Shown: positions 7,640-14,916 of the stretch, piece after piece
Layout of the letters: each line of letters opens with the position of its first letter
How positions within the stretch are numbered: position 1 is the first letter of the stretch
Assembly (NCBI GenBank): GCA_003151425.1
Contig: PLXO01000201.1
Location: 1-35,776 of the forward strand
Direction: 5' to 3'
DNA: 35,776 bases
Source: Acetobacteraceae bacterium
GTDB taxonomy: Bacteria > Pseudomonadota > Alphaproteobacteria > Acetobacterales > Acetobacteraceae
Made by a program: the position numbers and the translations under genes
Notes under the pieces: generated by a model
What the model was told of the DNA's origin: nothing
What the model saw: the letters and a program-made list of their open reading frames with translations, nothing else
The model's database searches: none

Positions 7640-7996
7640 GTGCCGAAGCCTCGCGACCCAACCCTCGACGTGCTTCTCGACCTCGACGGGCAGGTGCTCG
7701 TCGTGGACCCGGAGGGCGGCCATTGGGTCCGTTTCGTGGTGACGCGGGTGCCGGTATCGCCGGAGAAGCCGCACGGGCTGGACTACTCGCTGACGCTGCA
7801 CGGGCCGGATGGCGAGCGGCTGGTCGGCTTCGACAACGCCCATCCGGTGGCGCGGCAGAAGCGCGGCGAGCCGCAGGACCATCGCCATCGGCTGCGGACG
7901 ATCAAACCCTACGAGTACCGAGACGCGGCAACGCTGCTCGGAGATTTCTGGACGACGGTGGACGCGGTGTTACGCGAGAGAGGACTGATCCCATGA
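7640..7996 (+). CDS. tumE: TumE family toxin (DUF6516-like)
   Basis: The 118-aa product matches the TumE/DUF6516 pattern: a central LDYSLTLHGPDGERLVGFDN followed by HRHRLRTIKPYEYRDAATLL and ending in DFWTTVDAVLRERG. TumE is the toxin of the TumE/TumA pair; its target is not obvious from sequence. It starts at GTG 7640 without a visible Shine-Dalgarno sequence, and the predicted promoter places the transcript start almost at the start codon. The stop overlaps the antitoxin start in an ATGA (7993-7996), so the two are translationally coupled. Confidence 0.8.
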   Translation: MPKPRDPTLDVLLDLDGQVLVVDPEGGHWVRFVVTRVPVSPEKPHGLDYSLTLHGPDGERLVGFDNAHPVARQKRGEPQDHRHRLRTIKPYEYRDAATLLGDFWTTVDAVLRERGLIP

Positions 7997-8370
7997 CGAC
8001 CCTGAAAGTGGGCATTGCCAGCTACGAGGACATGAAGGCCCGCACCATGGCGGTGGCGCGCGGCGAGCAGCGCGTGGCGCCCGGCGAGCCGAAGGTGTGG
8101 TTCACCTCGACGGAATCCTTCGCCAAGGTGCTGTCGGCGGGCAACCGCGACCTGTTGCGGGTGATCGTGGAACAGGCGCCCGGCTCACTCGACGAGTTGG
8201 CACGGATCACCGGTAAGGCAAAGTCGAACCTGTCGCGAACCTTGAAGACGATGGCGGGCTACGGCCTGGTGCGCCTGGAACGCGGCGAGCGGGGCCGGAT
8301 CACACCGAAGGTGACGCATGATCGGGTGGAACTTGACCTGCCACTCACTTGGTCGCGGAAGGCAGGCTGA
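7993..8370 (+). CDS. tumA: TumA-type winged-helix antitoxin
   Basis: The 125-aa product pairs with the TumE-like toxin immediately upstream (ATGA overlap). Residues about 45-100 form a winged helix of the MarR/ArsR kind: DLLRVIVEQAPGSLDELARI, then SNLSRTLKTMAGYGLVRLER, where SNLSRTLKTMAGYG is the recognition helix. The first 40 residues (KVGIASYEDMKARTMAVARG) are the likely toxin-contacting part and resemble the N-terminus of known TumA-type regulators. It should repress its own promoter at 7601-7635. Confidence 0.8.
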   Translation: MTTLKVGIASYEDMKARTMAVARGEQRVAPGEPKVWFTSTESFAKVLSAGNRDLLRVIVEQAPGSLDELARITGKAKSNLSRTLKTMAGYGLVRLERGERGRITPKVTHDRVELDLPLTWSRKAG

Positions 8371-8439
8371 CCGGCGCGGTGGCGTTCGCAATTCTGTTCC
8401 GAAGTGGCGGGGCGGTGGCGCGCCAAACTAAGAAGCAAA

Positions 8440-8486
8440 CCAGCCGGCCGACGACCTGGCGAAGACTCGAATCGTCGGGCGGCTGG
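8440..8486 (-). terminator. Long hairpin between the TumA gene and the glycosyltransferase gene, likely terminator
   Basis: A 15-bp stem with one mismatch (CCAGCCGGCCGACGA at 8440-8454 and TCGTCGGGCGGCTGG at 8472-8486) encloses a 17-nt loop, 6 nt after the stop codon of the minus-strand glycosyltransferase gene. On the minus strand the stem is followed by TTTGCTTCTTAGTTT, moderately U-rich in RNA, so it can serve as an intrinsic terminator. It may also stop the convergent TumE/TumA transcript, although no T-run follows on the plus strand. Confidence 0.55.
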
Positions 8487-8491
8487 TCTGA

Positions 8492-10114
8492 TCAGCGCGC
8501 GGCGGCTGCAAATTCCGCCAGCGCCGCGGCTGCCTGCTCCATGACCGGCTCCCAGTCGCCGATCCTCGTCTGCCGAAAAATGCGCAGTGTCGGATACCAC
8601 GGGCTGTCGGTGCGCCCGCTCAGCCAGCGCCAGCAATTGTCGTAACGATCGAGCAGGAAGACCGGCTTGCCCAGCGCCCCGGCCAGATGGACCACCGACG
8701 TATCGACGCTGATGACCAGATCGAGATTGGCAACGATCGCGGCGGTGTCGGCGAAGTCGGTGACCGAGGCCATCGGGTCGTGCAGCGCCAGTCCGGGCGG
8801 TGGCGTGCGCGCCTCGCTCGCCGACGCGCCGGCTTGCAGGCTGATGAACTGGACCCCCTCGATCGCACCGAATGGCGCGAACTGCGCCAGGTGCGTACTT
8901 CGCCTTGTATCGAGCGTGGTGAAACCCGGCAGCCACGGGCGCGCCTGCCCGGCCCAGACCAGGCCGACACGCAACCCGCGCCGCCGAGGCAGCCGCCCGG
9001 CCCAGTCCGTGACCAGAGCAGGATCGGCGGTGAGGTAGGGGATTTCGGCGGGGATCGTCTCCAGCGTCGTGCCGAACACGCGCGGCAGGCTCATCATCGG
9101 ACAGTGCCAGTGGTAGGGTGGCAGTTTGCTGTCCGCCGGCACCATCTCGCAGACCCCTGGCAGCGTGCCGAGCAGACGCATCAGCGGCGGCGGGACGGCC
9201 AGCGCGATGCGGGCGCCGCGCGCCGCGAGCAGCGGGACGTAGCGACAGAATTGCAACGTGTCGCCGAACCCCTGCTCGTGCGTCAGCAGCACGGTCTGCC
9301 CCATCAGCGTGGGCCGCCCCGGCAGGTCTGGAAGCGTGGCAAGCGACGGCAGCATGCCCTCGAGCGGCAGGCCGGTATGCTCGTCCAGCGCGAACCGCCA
9401 CTCGTGGTCCTGCCACGCCTCGGCGAAGCGGCCGGCCCGCAGCAAGGCCACCACGCGGTTGACGCGGATCTGGGAGTCCCGTGGCGCGCGCCGGAGCGCC
9501 GCATCGTAGGCGTCGATCGACTCGGCGAAGCGTCCCTGTATCTTCAGCAGCATGCCGAGATTGCCCCAGCCGAGCGCGGGCACCGGATCGAGCGTCACCG
9601 CCCGTTGCATGTGCGCGATCGCGGCATCGATCTCACCAAGCTCCGCGCGCACCAGGCCAAGCTCGTGATGTGCGGCCGCGGTCCCGGGTTCGTCGTCCAG
9701 CAGCGCGACCAGCGTTGCGGCCGCGGCGGTCAGGTCACCAGACTTGCGCAGGCAATCCGCCCACATCAGGCGTAGCCGCTCATCGCCTGGCGTCAGGTCA
9801 AGACAGGCACGCACCTGAACCGCGAACTCGCGCGCGCCCAGCATGCCGTCGAGGTCTCGGCAGGGGTGCGCGTAGTCGGCACGTGCTGCCGCCACGCGGT
9901 TCAGCATGCGCGCGGCCGGTGCCACCTGCCCGGATGCGCCGAGCGCAAGGCCGCGCAACAGCAGCGCATCCATGTCCGCGGGATCCATCCCGAGAAGGCG
10001 ATCGCAGGTGGCTTCGACGACCGGGAGGCGGCGGCTCTCCAGTGCCGCAACCGCATCAGCCAGCAAAGCGCGCCGCGCGCGGTGGTCGGTTGTCAGGTCC
10101 ACGCCGTCTCCCAC
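8492..10114 (-). CDS. TPR protein with a C-terminal heptosyltransferase-like GT-B domain
   Basis: The 540-aa product has tetratricopeptide repeats over residues about 15-240 (AHHELGLVRAELGEIDAAIA, then GWGNLGMLLKIQGRFAESID). From about 270 it has a glycosyltransferase-9-like region with LLTHEQGFGDTLQFCRYVPL and, near the C-terminus, LVISVDTSVVHLAGALGKPV, the nucleotide-sugar-binding signature of ADP-heptose transferase relatives. Such fusions are usual in alphaproteobacteria and probably modify surface polysaccharide or protein; the acceptor is unknown. GTG 10114 is used here. GTG 10102, four codons in, has a better GGGAG at 5 nt and is a real alternative. A 9-bp hairpin covers this start region. 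Confidence 0.85.
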   Translation of the reverse strand: MGDGVDLTTDHRARRALLADAVAALESRRLPVVEATCDRLLGMDPADMDALLLRGLALGASGQVAPAARMLNRVAAARADYAHPCRDLDGMLGAREFAVQVRACLDLTPGDERLRLMWADCLRKSGDLTAAAATLVALLDDEPGTAAAHHELGLVRAELGEIDAAIAHMQRAVTLDPVPALGWGNLGMLLKIQGRFAESIDAYDAALRRAPRDSQIRVNRVVALLRAGRFAEAWQDHEWRFALDEHTGLPLEGMLPSLATLPDLPGRPTLMGQTVLLTHEQGFGDTLQFCRYVPLLAARGARIALAVPPPLMRLLGTLPGVCEMVPADSKLPPYHWHCPMMSLPRVFGTTLETIPAEIPYLTADPALVTDWAGRLPRRRGLRVGLVWAGQARPWLPGFTTLDTRRSTHLAQFAPFGAIEGVQFISLQAGASASEARTPPPGLALHDPMASVTDFADTAAIVANLDLVISVDTSVVHLAGALGKPVFLLDRYDNCWRWLSGRTDSPWYPTLRIFRQTRIGDWEPVMEQAAAALAEFAAAAR

Positions 10115-10136
10115 GCCAGAAAAGCTCCTGGCGTGG
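10111..10136 (-). promoter_or_regulatory. Hairpin over the translation start of the TPR-glycosyltransferase
   Basis: Read on the minus strand, CCACGCCAG, GAGCTTTT and CTGGCGTGG form a perfect 9-bp stem with an 8-nt loop. The GGAG ribosome-binding site spans the stem-loop border, and the GTG start at 10114 lies in the 3' arm. Folding should hide the start site in the mRNA. It also lies 41 nt after the stop codon of the upstream symporter gene, so an alternative reading is a weak terminator; no T-run follows. Confidence 0.45.
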
Positions 10137-10177
10137 GGTCTGCGCCGATCGGGTTAAGGCAGCGTTGACGCGCGCCG

Positions 10178-11710
10178 CTAAATATAGTCCGTCGCGACCG
10201 TCATGTCCTTGTGGCGGTCGGACGCTACCGCATTCAGCACCAGCGACACCACGAACGACACGACCAGGTTCACCACCAGCGAAGCGACCGCGGTGTAGCA
10301 GGGGATTGTCTCACCCAGGATGTGCAGCGGATAGGCCGGGGCGAAGTTCATCGCCGCCATCATCCACGTCCCAAGGCCGGTGCCCACGATCCAACCGAGC
10401 AGGAGCGCCCAACCGTTGAAGAAGCGGGTGAACAGCCCCAGCATCACTGCCGGCAGCGTCTGGATGATCCACACGCCGCCCAGCAGTTGCATTTGTATCG
10501 CGTACTGGAACGGGATGAAGAAGATGAACACCAGCGCGCCGGCCTTGATCACCAGCGACACGATCTTGGCGACCTGACTCTCTTCGGCGTCGGTGCAGGC
10601 GGGCTTCATGAACTCCCGGTAGATGTTGCGCGTGAAGATGTTTGCCGTCGCGATCGACATGATCGCCGCCGGCACCAGGGCGCCGATGGCGATCGCGGCG
10701 AAGGCGACACCGACGAACCAGGACGGGAAGGCGAACATGATCAGCGACGGCACCGAGAAGTTGTTGCCGTAACGTTTGAACCCGTCGGCGAACTCCGGCA
10801 ATTTCTGCACGCCCGCGGCGATCGCCATGAAGCCGAGCAACGCCAGCAGGCCCAGCACCATCGAGTAGGCCGGCAGCGCCGCGGCGTTGCGCCGGATCGC
10901 GCCCGCGCTGGAGGCGCTGAGCACACCGGTGACCGAATGCGGATACAGGAACAGCGCGCAGGCGGAGCCGAACGCCAAGGTGGCGTAGGCACTGAAGCTG
11001 CCCCAGGACCCCGCCGGTGGCGCCGCCAGCAACAGTTTGGGTGACGGAATGGCAGCGAAGATCTTGCCATAGCCGCCCAGTTCGATCGGCACCACGATGA
11101 TCGCGGCGATCACCGTGATGTAGATCAGCAGGTCCTTCACCACCGCGATCATCGCCGGCGCCCTCAGGCCGGAGGTGTAGGTGAACGCCGCCAGGACGAC
11201 GAAGGCGATGATCAGCGGCAGGTCGCCGACCCACCCCGTGGTCTCGACCCCCATGGCGCCGATCACCACCTGCATGCCGACGAGCTGCAGCGCGATATAC
11301 GGCATGGTCGCGACCATGCCGGTGATGGCGATGGCCAGTGCCAGCCAGCGATTGCCGTAGCGGCCGCGCACGAAGTCGGGTGAGGTGACATAGCCATGCT
11401 TGTGCGCCACCGCCCAGAGGCGCGGGAACACCAGGTAGACGATCGGATAGACCATGATCGTGTACGGCACCGCGAAGAAACCGATCGCGCCGGCGCCGAA
11501 CATCAGCGCCGGTACGGCAATGAAGGTGTACGCGGTATAGAGGTCGCCTCCCAGCAGGAACCAGGTGATCCAACTGCCGAAGCGGCGTCCGCCGAGCCCC
11601 CATTCACTCAACAGACCAAGGTCCGCCTTGCGCCAGTGGGCGGCAATGAACCCGAGCCAGGTGACAAAGCAGAACAGCGCCACAAAGACGATGATTGCGG
11701 TCCAGTTCAT
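10178..11710 (-). CDS. Sodium:solute symporter family transporter (monocarboxylate-type)
   Basis: The 510-aa product is an SSS/SLC5-family integral membrane protein with about 13 helices. The segment LSEWGLGGRRFGSWITWFLL followed by GGDLYTAYTFIAVPALMFGA matches the ActP/MctP branch, which imports small monocarboxylates with sodium or protons. A further block, AAIMSIATANIFTRNIYREF, is the conserved region around helix 8 (S-x-A-x-x-x-x-x-N-I-Y). It lies 12 nt downstream of a DUF3311 gene on the same strand, a pairing seen repeatedly for this transporter branch. The exact substrate cannot be read from sequence. Confidence 0.88.
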   Translation of the reverse strand: MNWTAIIVFVALFCFVTWLGFIAAHWRKADLGLLSEWGLGGRRFGSWITWFLLGGDLYTAYTFIAVPALMFGAGAIGFFAVPYTIMVYPIVYLVFPRLWAVAHKHGYVTSPDFVRGRYGNRWLALAIAITGMVATMPYIALQLVGMQVVIGAMGVETTGWVGDLPLIIAFVVLAAFTYTSGLRAPAMIAVVKDLLIYITVIAAIIVVPIELGGYGKIFAAIPSPKLLLAAPPAGSWGSFSAYATLAFGSACALFLYPHSVTGVLSASSAGAIRRNAAALPAYSMVLGLLALLGFMAIAAGVQKLPEFADGFKRYGNNFSVPSLIMFAFPSWFVGVAFAAIAIGALVPAAIMSIATANIFTRNIYREFMKPACTDAEESQVAKIVSLVIKAGALVFIFFIPFQYAIQMQLLGGVWIIQTLPAVMLGLFTRFFNGWALLLGWIVGTGLGTWMMAAMNFAPAYPLHILGETIPCYTAVASLVVNLVVSFVVSLVLNAVASDRHKDMTVATDYI

Positions 11711-11722
11711 CGCATGCCCCGC

Positions 11723-11938
11723 TCAGTGCTCGACTCGGTACACAATAAGGATCAGCACTGCGCCCAGGATGATCCAGAGCAGTTGGTACCAGTAGAAGAA
11801 GGGGACACCGAACAGCATCGGATCGACGCTGTTGTAGAAGGGCACCCACAGCACCGCGATGAATGGCACCAGCAACAGTAGCCGTGCCCAGTGATGCGCG
11901 CGGTGTTCGGGCTGCCGCCCGGCAGGCTCTATCGCCAC
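11723..11938 (-). CDS. DUF3311 small membrane protein, symporter partner
   Basis: The 71-aa product has two membrane helices (LLLLVPFIAVLWVPFYN and YWYQLLWIILGAVLILIVYR). The intervening FFYWYQLLW and the first-helix VPF..VLWVPFYN are typical of DUF3311. These proteins are encoded immediately before SSS-family symporters and are thought to be accessory subunits, by analogy with YhdT and PanF. The start is GTG 11938, with GGGGGAG 7 nt upstream. The symporter gene follows after 12 nt, so the two form an operon. Confidence 0.8.
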   Translation of the reverse strand: MAIEPAGRQPEHRAHHWARLLLLVPFIAVLWVPFYNSVDPMLFGVPFFYWYQLLWIILGAVLILIVYRVEH

Positions 11939-12011
11939 GAATCGTCTCCCCCTGGTTCTCGTTGCTGACTAGCGCAGAATTATGCGTGTAACAATTGGCC
12001 CCCACTGTTTA

Positions 12012-12146
12012 CTCCCCCTCCCCTTGAGGGCTTGGGCCGCGAAGCGGACCAAGGGTAGGGGGAGGGGTCGGTGCCAGGGTGGTACCGAAGGCTCCGGCCA
12101 CGCTGACCCCTCCCCCCGCCCGCCTGCCTCAAGGGGAGGGGGAGAA
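12012..12146. repeat. Long-hairpin intergenic element, copy 1 (diverged)
   Basis: It begins CTCCCCCTCCCCTTGAGG, continues with GCTTGGGCCGCGAAGCGG and ends CCTCAAGGGGAGGGGGAG, so the two ends are inverted repeats of about 18 bp. It shares its left half with the element at 13151-13306; the right arm has diverged. It lies in the 314-base gap between the DUF3311 gene and the ferritin-like gene. The rest of that gap holds only a short AAACGGT/ACCGTTT inverted repeat (12195-12227) and no gene. Confidence 0.75.
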
Positions 12147-12252
12147 GTCGGAACGATTCCCGGAACAAATCCGGGGACGGCTATGACGCCAGGGAAACGG
12201 TGCCATCCAAACCGACCCCTACCGTTTCGGACAGGTGGCGGCCAGGGCGCCC

Positions 12253-13080
12253 TCAGGCGGCCAGGCGCGCCACCAACCGGCGCTGGCGCCATTTCAGCAG
12301 GCGCCAAGCGCCCTTGGCGGACAGGTCCGACAGGAGGCCGCGCGGCGGCAGGCCGACCGCCTTGAAGATCATGCCCATGCCACGCTCGACGTGGCGAAAC
12401 CGGTAGAACGCCATCGCGCGAGCCATGTAGCTGGCGCTGCAACGATCGTGCTCGTACGGCAGGTCCGCGGCCTCGTTGCCGCAGTGCCAGGCGTAAGCCA
12501 GCTCGTCGTCCTCGCTTTCACCCACCCGCCCGGCGGCGATGCGTAGCCGACGCAGCATGCCGATCCGCTCGCGCGACAGATAGCGGCGCATGTGGTCGTA
12601 GAACAGCTTGTAGTGGCGGAACTCGTCGGCCGCGATCAGCCGGCAGACCTCGCGCAGCACCGGTTCCTCGGTGGCCTCGGCGAGCGCGGTGTAGTAGGAC
12701 GAGGTGCCGGTTTCGACCATGCAGCGCGCGATCAGCTCGCCGGTGCGCGAGCCGCGGATCGAGACTTCGGCGTCCAGCGGCAGATGGTAGCCGGCGCGGT
12801 AGCGCGCGAAGGCGGCGTGATAGTCCCATCCAGGGTCGGCGAGGCCTGCCCAGCGGCCGAGCGCATCGCCGTGCTGCACCTCCTCCAGCGCCCAGTAGTC
12901 GGCGGCTTTGCAGAAGTCGGGATCGTCGGCGAACACCCGGTTCAAATAGAGCGCATAGTCGGTGCCGTTGCGCTCCACCATTGCCGCGGCCTTGACCAGG
13001 GGGACCACCGCGGCATCGACCTTGGCCGGGTCGAACCGGTCCCACGCGACCTGGTCGATGTGCCAGTGCTTCATCGCCAC
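12253..13080 (-). CDS. Ferritin-like diiron protein, unknown substrate
   Basis: The 275-aa product is all-helical with two E-x-x-H iron-binding pairs: EEVQH (E67, H70) and DEFRH (E153, H156). E36 (MVERNG) and E123 (MVETGT) are placed to complete a six-ligand carboxylate-bridged diiron site like those of ferritin-like oxidases and acyl-ACP desaturases. The spacing and the C-terminal basic helix are closest to uncharacterised ferritin-like proteins of alphaproteobacteria, so oxygen-dependent oxidation or desaturation is an inference. It stands alone, bracketed on both sides by copies of the same hairpin element (12012-12146 and 13151-13306). A second ATG two codons in is an equally possible start. 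Confidence 0.75.
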   Translation of the reverse strand: MAMKHWHIDQVAWDRFDPAKVDAAVVPLVKAAAMVERNGTDYALYLNRVFADDPDFCKAADYWALEEVQHGDALGRWAGLADPGWDYHAAFARYRAGYHLPLDAEVSIRGSRTGELIARCMVETGTSSYYTALAEATEEPVLREVCRLIAADEFRHYKLFYDHMRRYLSRERIGMLRRLRIAAGRVGESEDDELAYAWHCGNEAADLPYEHDRCSASYMARAMAFYRFRHVERGMGMIFKAVGLPPRGLLSDLSAKGAWRLLKWRQRRLVARLAA

Positions 13081-13150
13081 TCCGCAGCCATGCCCACTCC
13101 CGTGCGGTTAGATATACCACATCGTGGTCGCGGCAAGGGCATCGCACCAC

Positions 13151-13306
13151 TTCTCCCCCTCCCCTTGAGGGCTTGGGCCGCGAAGCGGACCAAGGTTGGG
13201 GGGAGGGGTCGGCGCGGTACGAAGCTTCGAGGCTTTGTACCGCGATAACCCCTCCCCCCAACCTTGGTCCGCTTCGCGGCCCAAGCCCTCAAGGGGAGGA
13301 GGAGAA
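13151..13306. repeat. Long-hairpin intergenic element, copy 2 (intact inverted repeat)
   Basis: The left arm starts TTCTCCCCCTCCCCTTGAGG, then GCTTGGGCCGCGAAGCGG and ACCAAGGTTGGGGGGAGGGG. The right arm is its near-perfect reverse complement, ending CTCAAGGGGAGGAGGAGAA at 13306. The inner part also pairs (GCGGTAC at 13214-13220 with GTACCGC). The whole 156 bp can fold into one hairpin, typical of a non-autonomous palindromic element (MITE or REP-like). It lies between the ferritin-like and SDR genes. The rest of the 267-base gap contains nothing I recognise. Confidence 0.8.
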
Positions 13307-13347
13307 TGTTACGTCCCGACCATGACGACCCCGCAACGTCACCGCGA

Positions 13348-14115
13348 TCAAGTTGCCATGTAGCCACCATCGACGTTATACGCGGCGCCAGTGACGTAGG
13401 AGGCGCGATCCGAGCACAGCCAGGTCACCATCTCGGCGATCTCCTCCGGCGTGCCCATGCGGTGGAACGGCACCAGCGCCATCAGCTCCTCGCCGCGACG
13501 GCGCATCGATTCCTCGGTCATGCGGGTGCGGATGTAGCCGGGACAGACCGCGTTCACCCGGATATGCGCGTCGGCGTATTCCAGCGCGGCGGTCTTGGTC
13601 AGACCGACAACGCCGTGCTTCGCGGCGACATAGGCTGACGACGTGCGCAACCCCACCAGCCCGGCGATCGATCCGGTGTTGACGATCGCGCCGCCGCCCT
13701 GCGCCATCATCTGCGGCAGCTCGGCGGCCATGCACAGCCAGACGCCCTTCAGGTTGACCGCGATCATGCGATCGAACGCGGCCTCGGACCACTCATGCGT
13801 CTTCTTGCCGGAGGCATCGACCTGGAAGCCGGCGATGCCGGCGTTGTTGAACGCGCAATCGAGCCGCCCGTAGGTGGCGACCACGGTCTTGATCATCGCT
13901 TCGACCTGCGCCGCGTCGGTCACATCGGCGTTCACGGACATGGCCTGGCCGCCGGCAGCGTTGATCAGCGCTACGGTTTCGGCCGCGGTCTCGGTGTCGA
14001 AGTCGCTGACCGCGACATGCGCACCCTCACGCGCGAAGCTCAGCGCGGTGGCGCGACCGATGCCACCGCCGCCGCCGGTGATCAGTGCTGATTTGCCGTC
14101 CAACAGTCCAGTCAT
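13348..14115 (-). CDS. SDR family NAD(P)-dependent oxidoreductase
   Basis: The 255-aa product is a classical short-chain dehydrogenase/reductase. It has GGGGGIG (residues 14-20) for the dinucleotide, D38 at the end of beta-2 (VAVSDFD), which favours NAD(H) over NADP(H), NNAG (90-93), catalytic S149, and Y162 with K166 in YVAAKHG. The substrate is unknown; the closest remembered relatives are glucose-1-dehydrogenase-like and 3-oxoacyl reductase-like SDRs. An AAGGAGGT ribosome-binding site lies 4-5 nt before ATG 14115, the strongest in the window. It is divergent from the TetR gene at 14252, so TetR control is likely. Confidence 0.92.
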   Translation of the reverse strand: MTGLLDGKSALITGGGGGIGRATALSFAREGAHVAVSDFDTETAAETVALINAAGGQAMSVNADVTDAAQVEAMIKTVVATYGRLDCAFNNAGIAGFQVDASGKKTHEWSEAAFDRMIAVNLKGVWLCMAAELPQMMAQGGGAIVNTGSIAGLVGLRTSSAYVAAKHGVVGLTKTAALEYADAHIRVNAVCPGYIRTRMTEESMRRRGEELMALVPFHRMGTPEEIAEMVTWLCSDRASYVTGAAYNVDGGYMAT

Positions 14116-14150
14116 CGTTACCTCCTTGGTTGTTTGTGCGCAATGTGCAA

Positions 14151-14169
14151 CGCGCCGTTATGCGGCGCG
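14151..14169. promoter_or_regulatory. Palindrome between the divergent SDR and TetR genes
   Basis: CGCGCCG (14151-14157), TTATG and CGGCGCG (14163-14169) form a 7-bp inverted repeat in the 136-base gap between the divergent start codons. The position suits the TetR regulator, but GC-rich palindromes are common in this genome, so the assignment is tentative. Confidence 0.35.
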
Positions 14170-14251
14170 CATCATGCAGCATGGCGGCATTCTTTCAATC
14201 CTGCGCCAAGGGCGCTAGAGTCACGCACGGTACAATGGATCGATCGCCACC

Positions 14252-14863
14252 ATGCGAGAAGAGATTCAGGCCTATAAGCGCGAGCGCATCCTGCAGGAAG
14301 CGGTCGCGCTGTTCTACGCCCGAGGCTTCACCGCCGCCACGCTGGACGACATCGCCGCGGCGCTGGGTGTAACCAAGCCGTTCATCTACACCCATTTCCG
14401 CAGCAAGACGGATCTGCTGGCGGCGCTGTGCACGCCGACCATCGAGCTGTCGCTTGCCGCGGTGGCGGACGCGGCCAAGGGGCCCGGAACGCCGACCAGG
14501 CGGCTGTATCGTGCGGTGATCGATTTCACCAAGGTCGTACTGCAACGCCAGGCGAACATCGCAATCTTCTTTCGCGAGGAGAAGCATCTGGCACCGCAGG
14601 CGCTGGCGGAGATCACCGCGTTGCGCAAGCGGTTCGACCGGACGCTGTCGAAGCTGCTGACCGAAGGGGTCGCCGCCGGCGAGTTCGTGGTGGTGGACGT
14701 GAGCCTCGCGGCGCTGGCGATCGGCGGGATGATCAGTTGGGCCTATACTTGGCACCGGCCGAACGGACGCCTGCCGCTTGACGAACTGTGTGCGCGGATG
14801 TCGGAATTGGCGCTGCAGATGGCGGGCGTGCAGACACGGCAGGCGGCCAAGCTGTCCGCCTGA
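14252..14863 (+). CDS. TetR/AcrR family transcriptional regulator
   Basis: The 203-aa product has an N-terminal TetR helix-turn-helix at residues about 10-55: ILQEAVALFYARGFTAATLD, DIAAALGVTKPFIYTHFRSK. The rest is the helical ligand-binding and dimerisation domain, with EEKHLAPQALAEITALRKRF typical of regulators of acyl-CoA or aromatic catabolism. It is divergent from the SDR gene and sits 53 nt before the EthD-like gene, so both are candidate targets. The ligand is unknown. Confidence 0.92.
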   Translation: MREEIQAYKRERILQEAVALFYARGFTAATLDDIAAALGVTKPFIYTHFRSKTDLLAALCTPTIELSLAAVADAAKGPGTPTRRLYRAVIDFTKVVLQRQANIAIFFREEKHLAPQALAEITALRKRFDRTLSKLLTEGVAAGEFVVVDVSLAALAIGGMISWAYTWHRPNGRLPLDELCARMSELALQMAGVQTRQAAKLSA

Positions 14864-14916
14864 GCCGACCACCGCTGATTCCAAGACGTGCTTTCAAACT
14901 GAGGGAGGACGCCGCG

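Noticed and set aside
10211..11044. Plus-strand open frame of 277 codons over the symporter gene
   Set aside because: His/Arg/Gln-rich shadow of a well-supported membrane transporter on the other strand; no recognisable domain.
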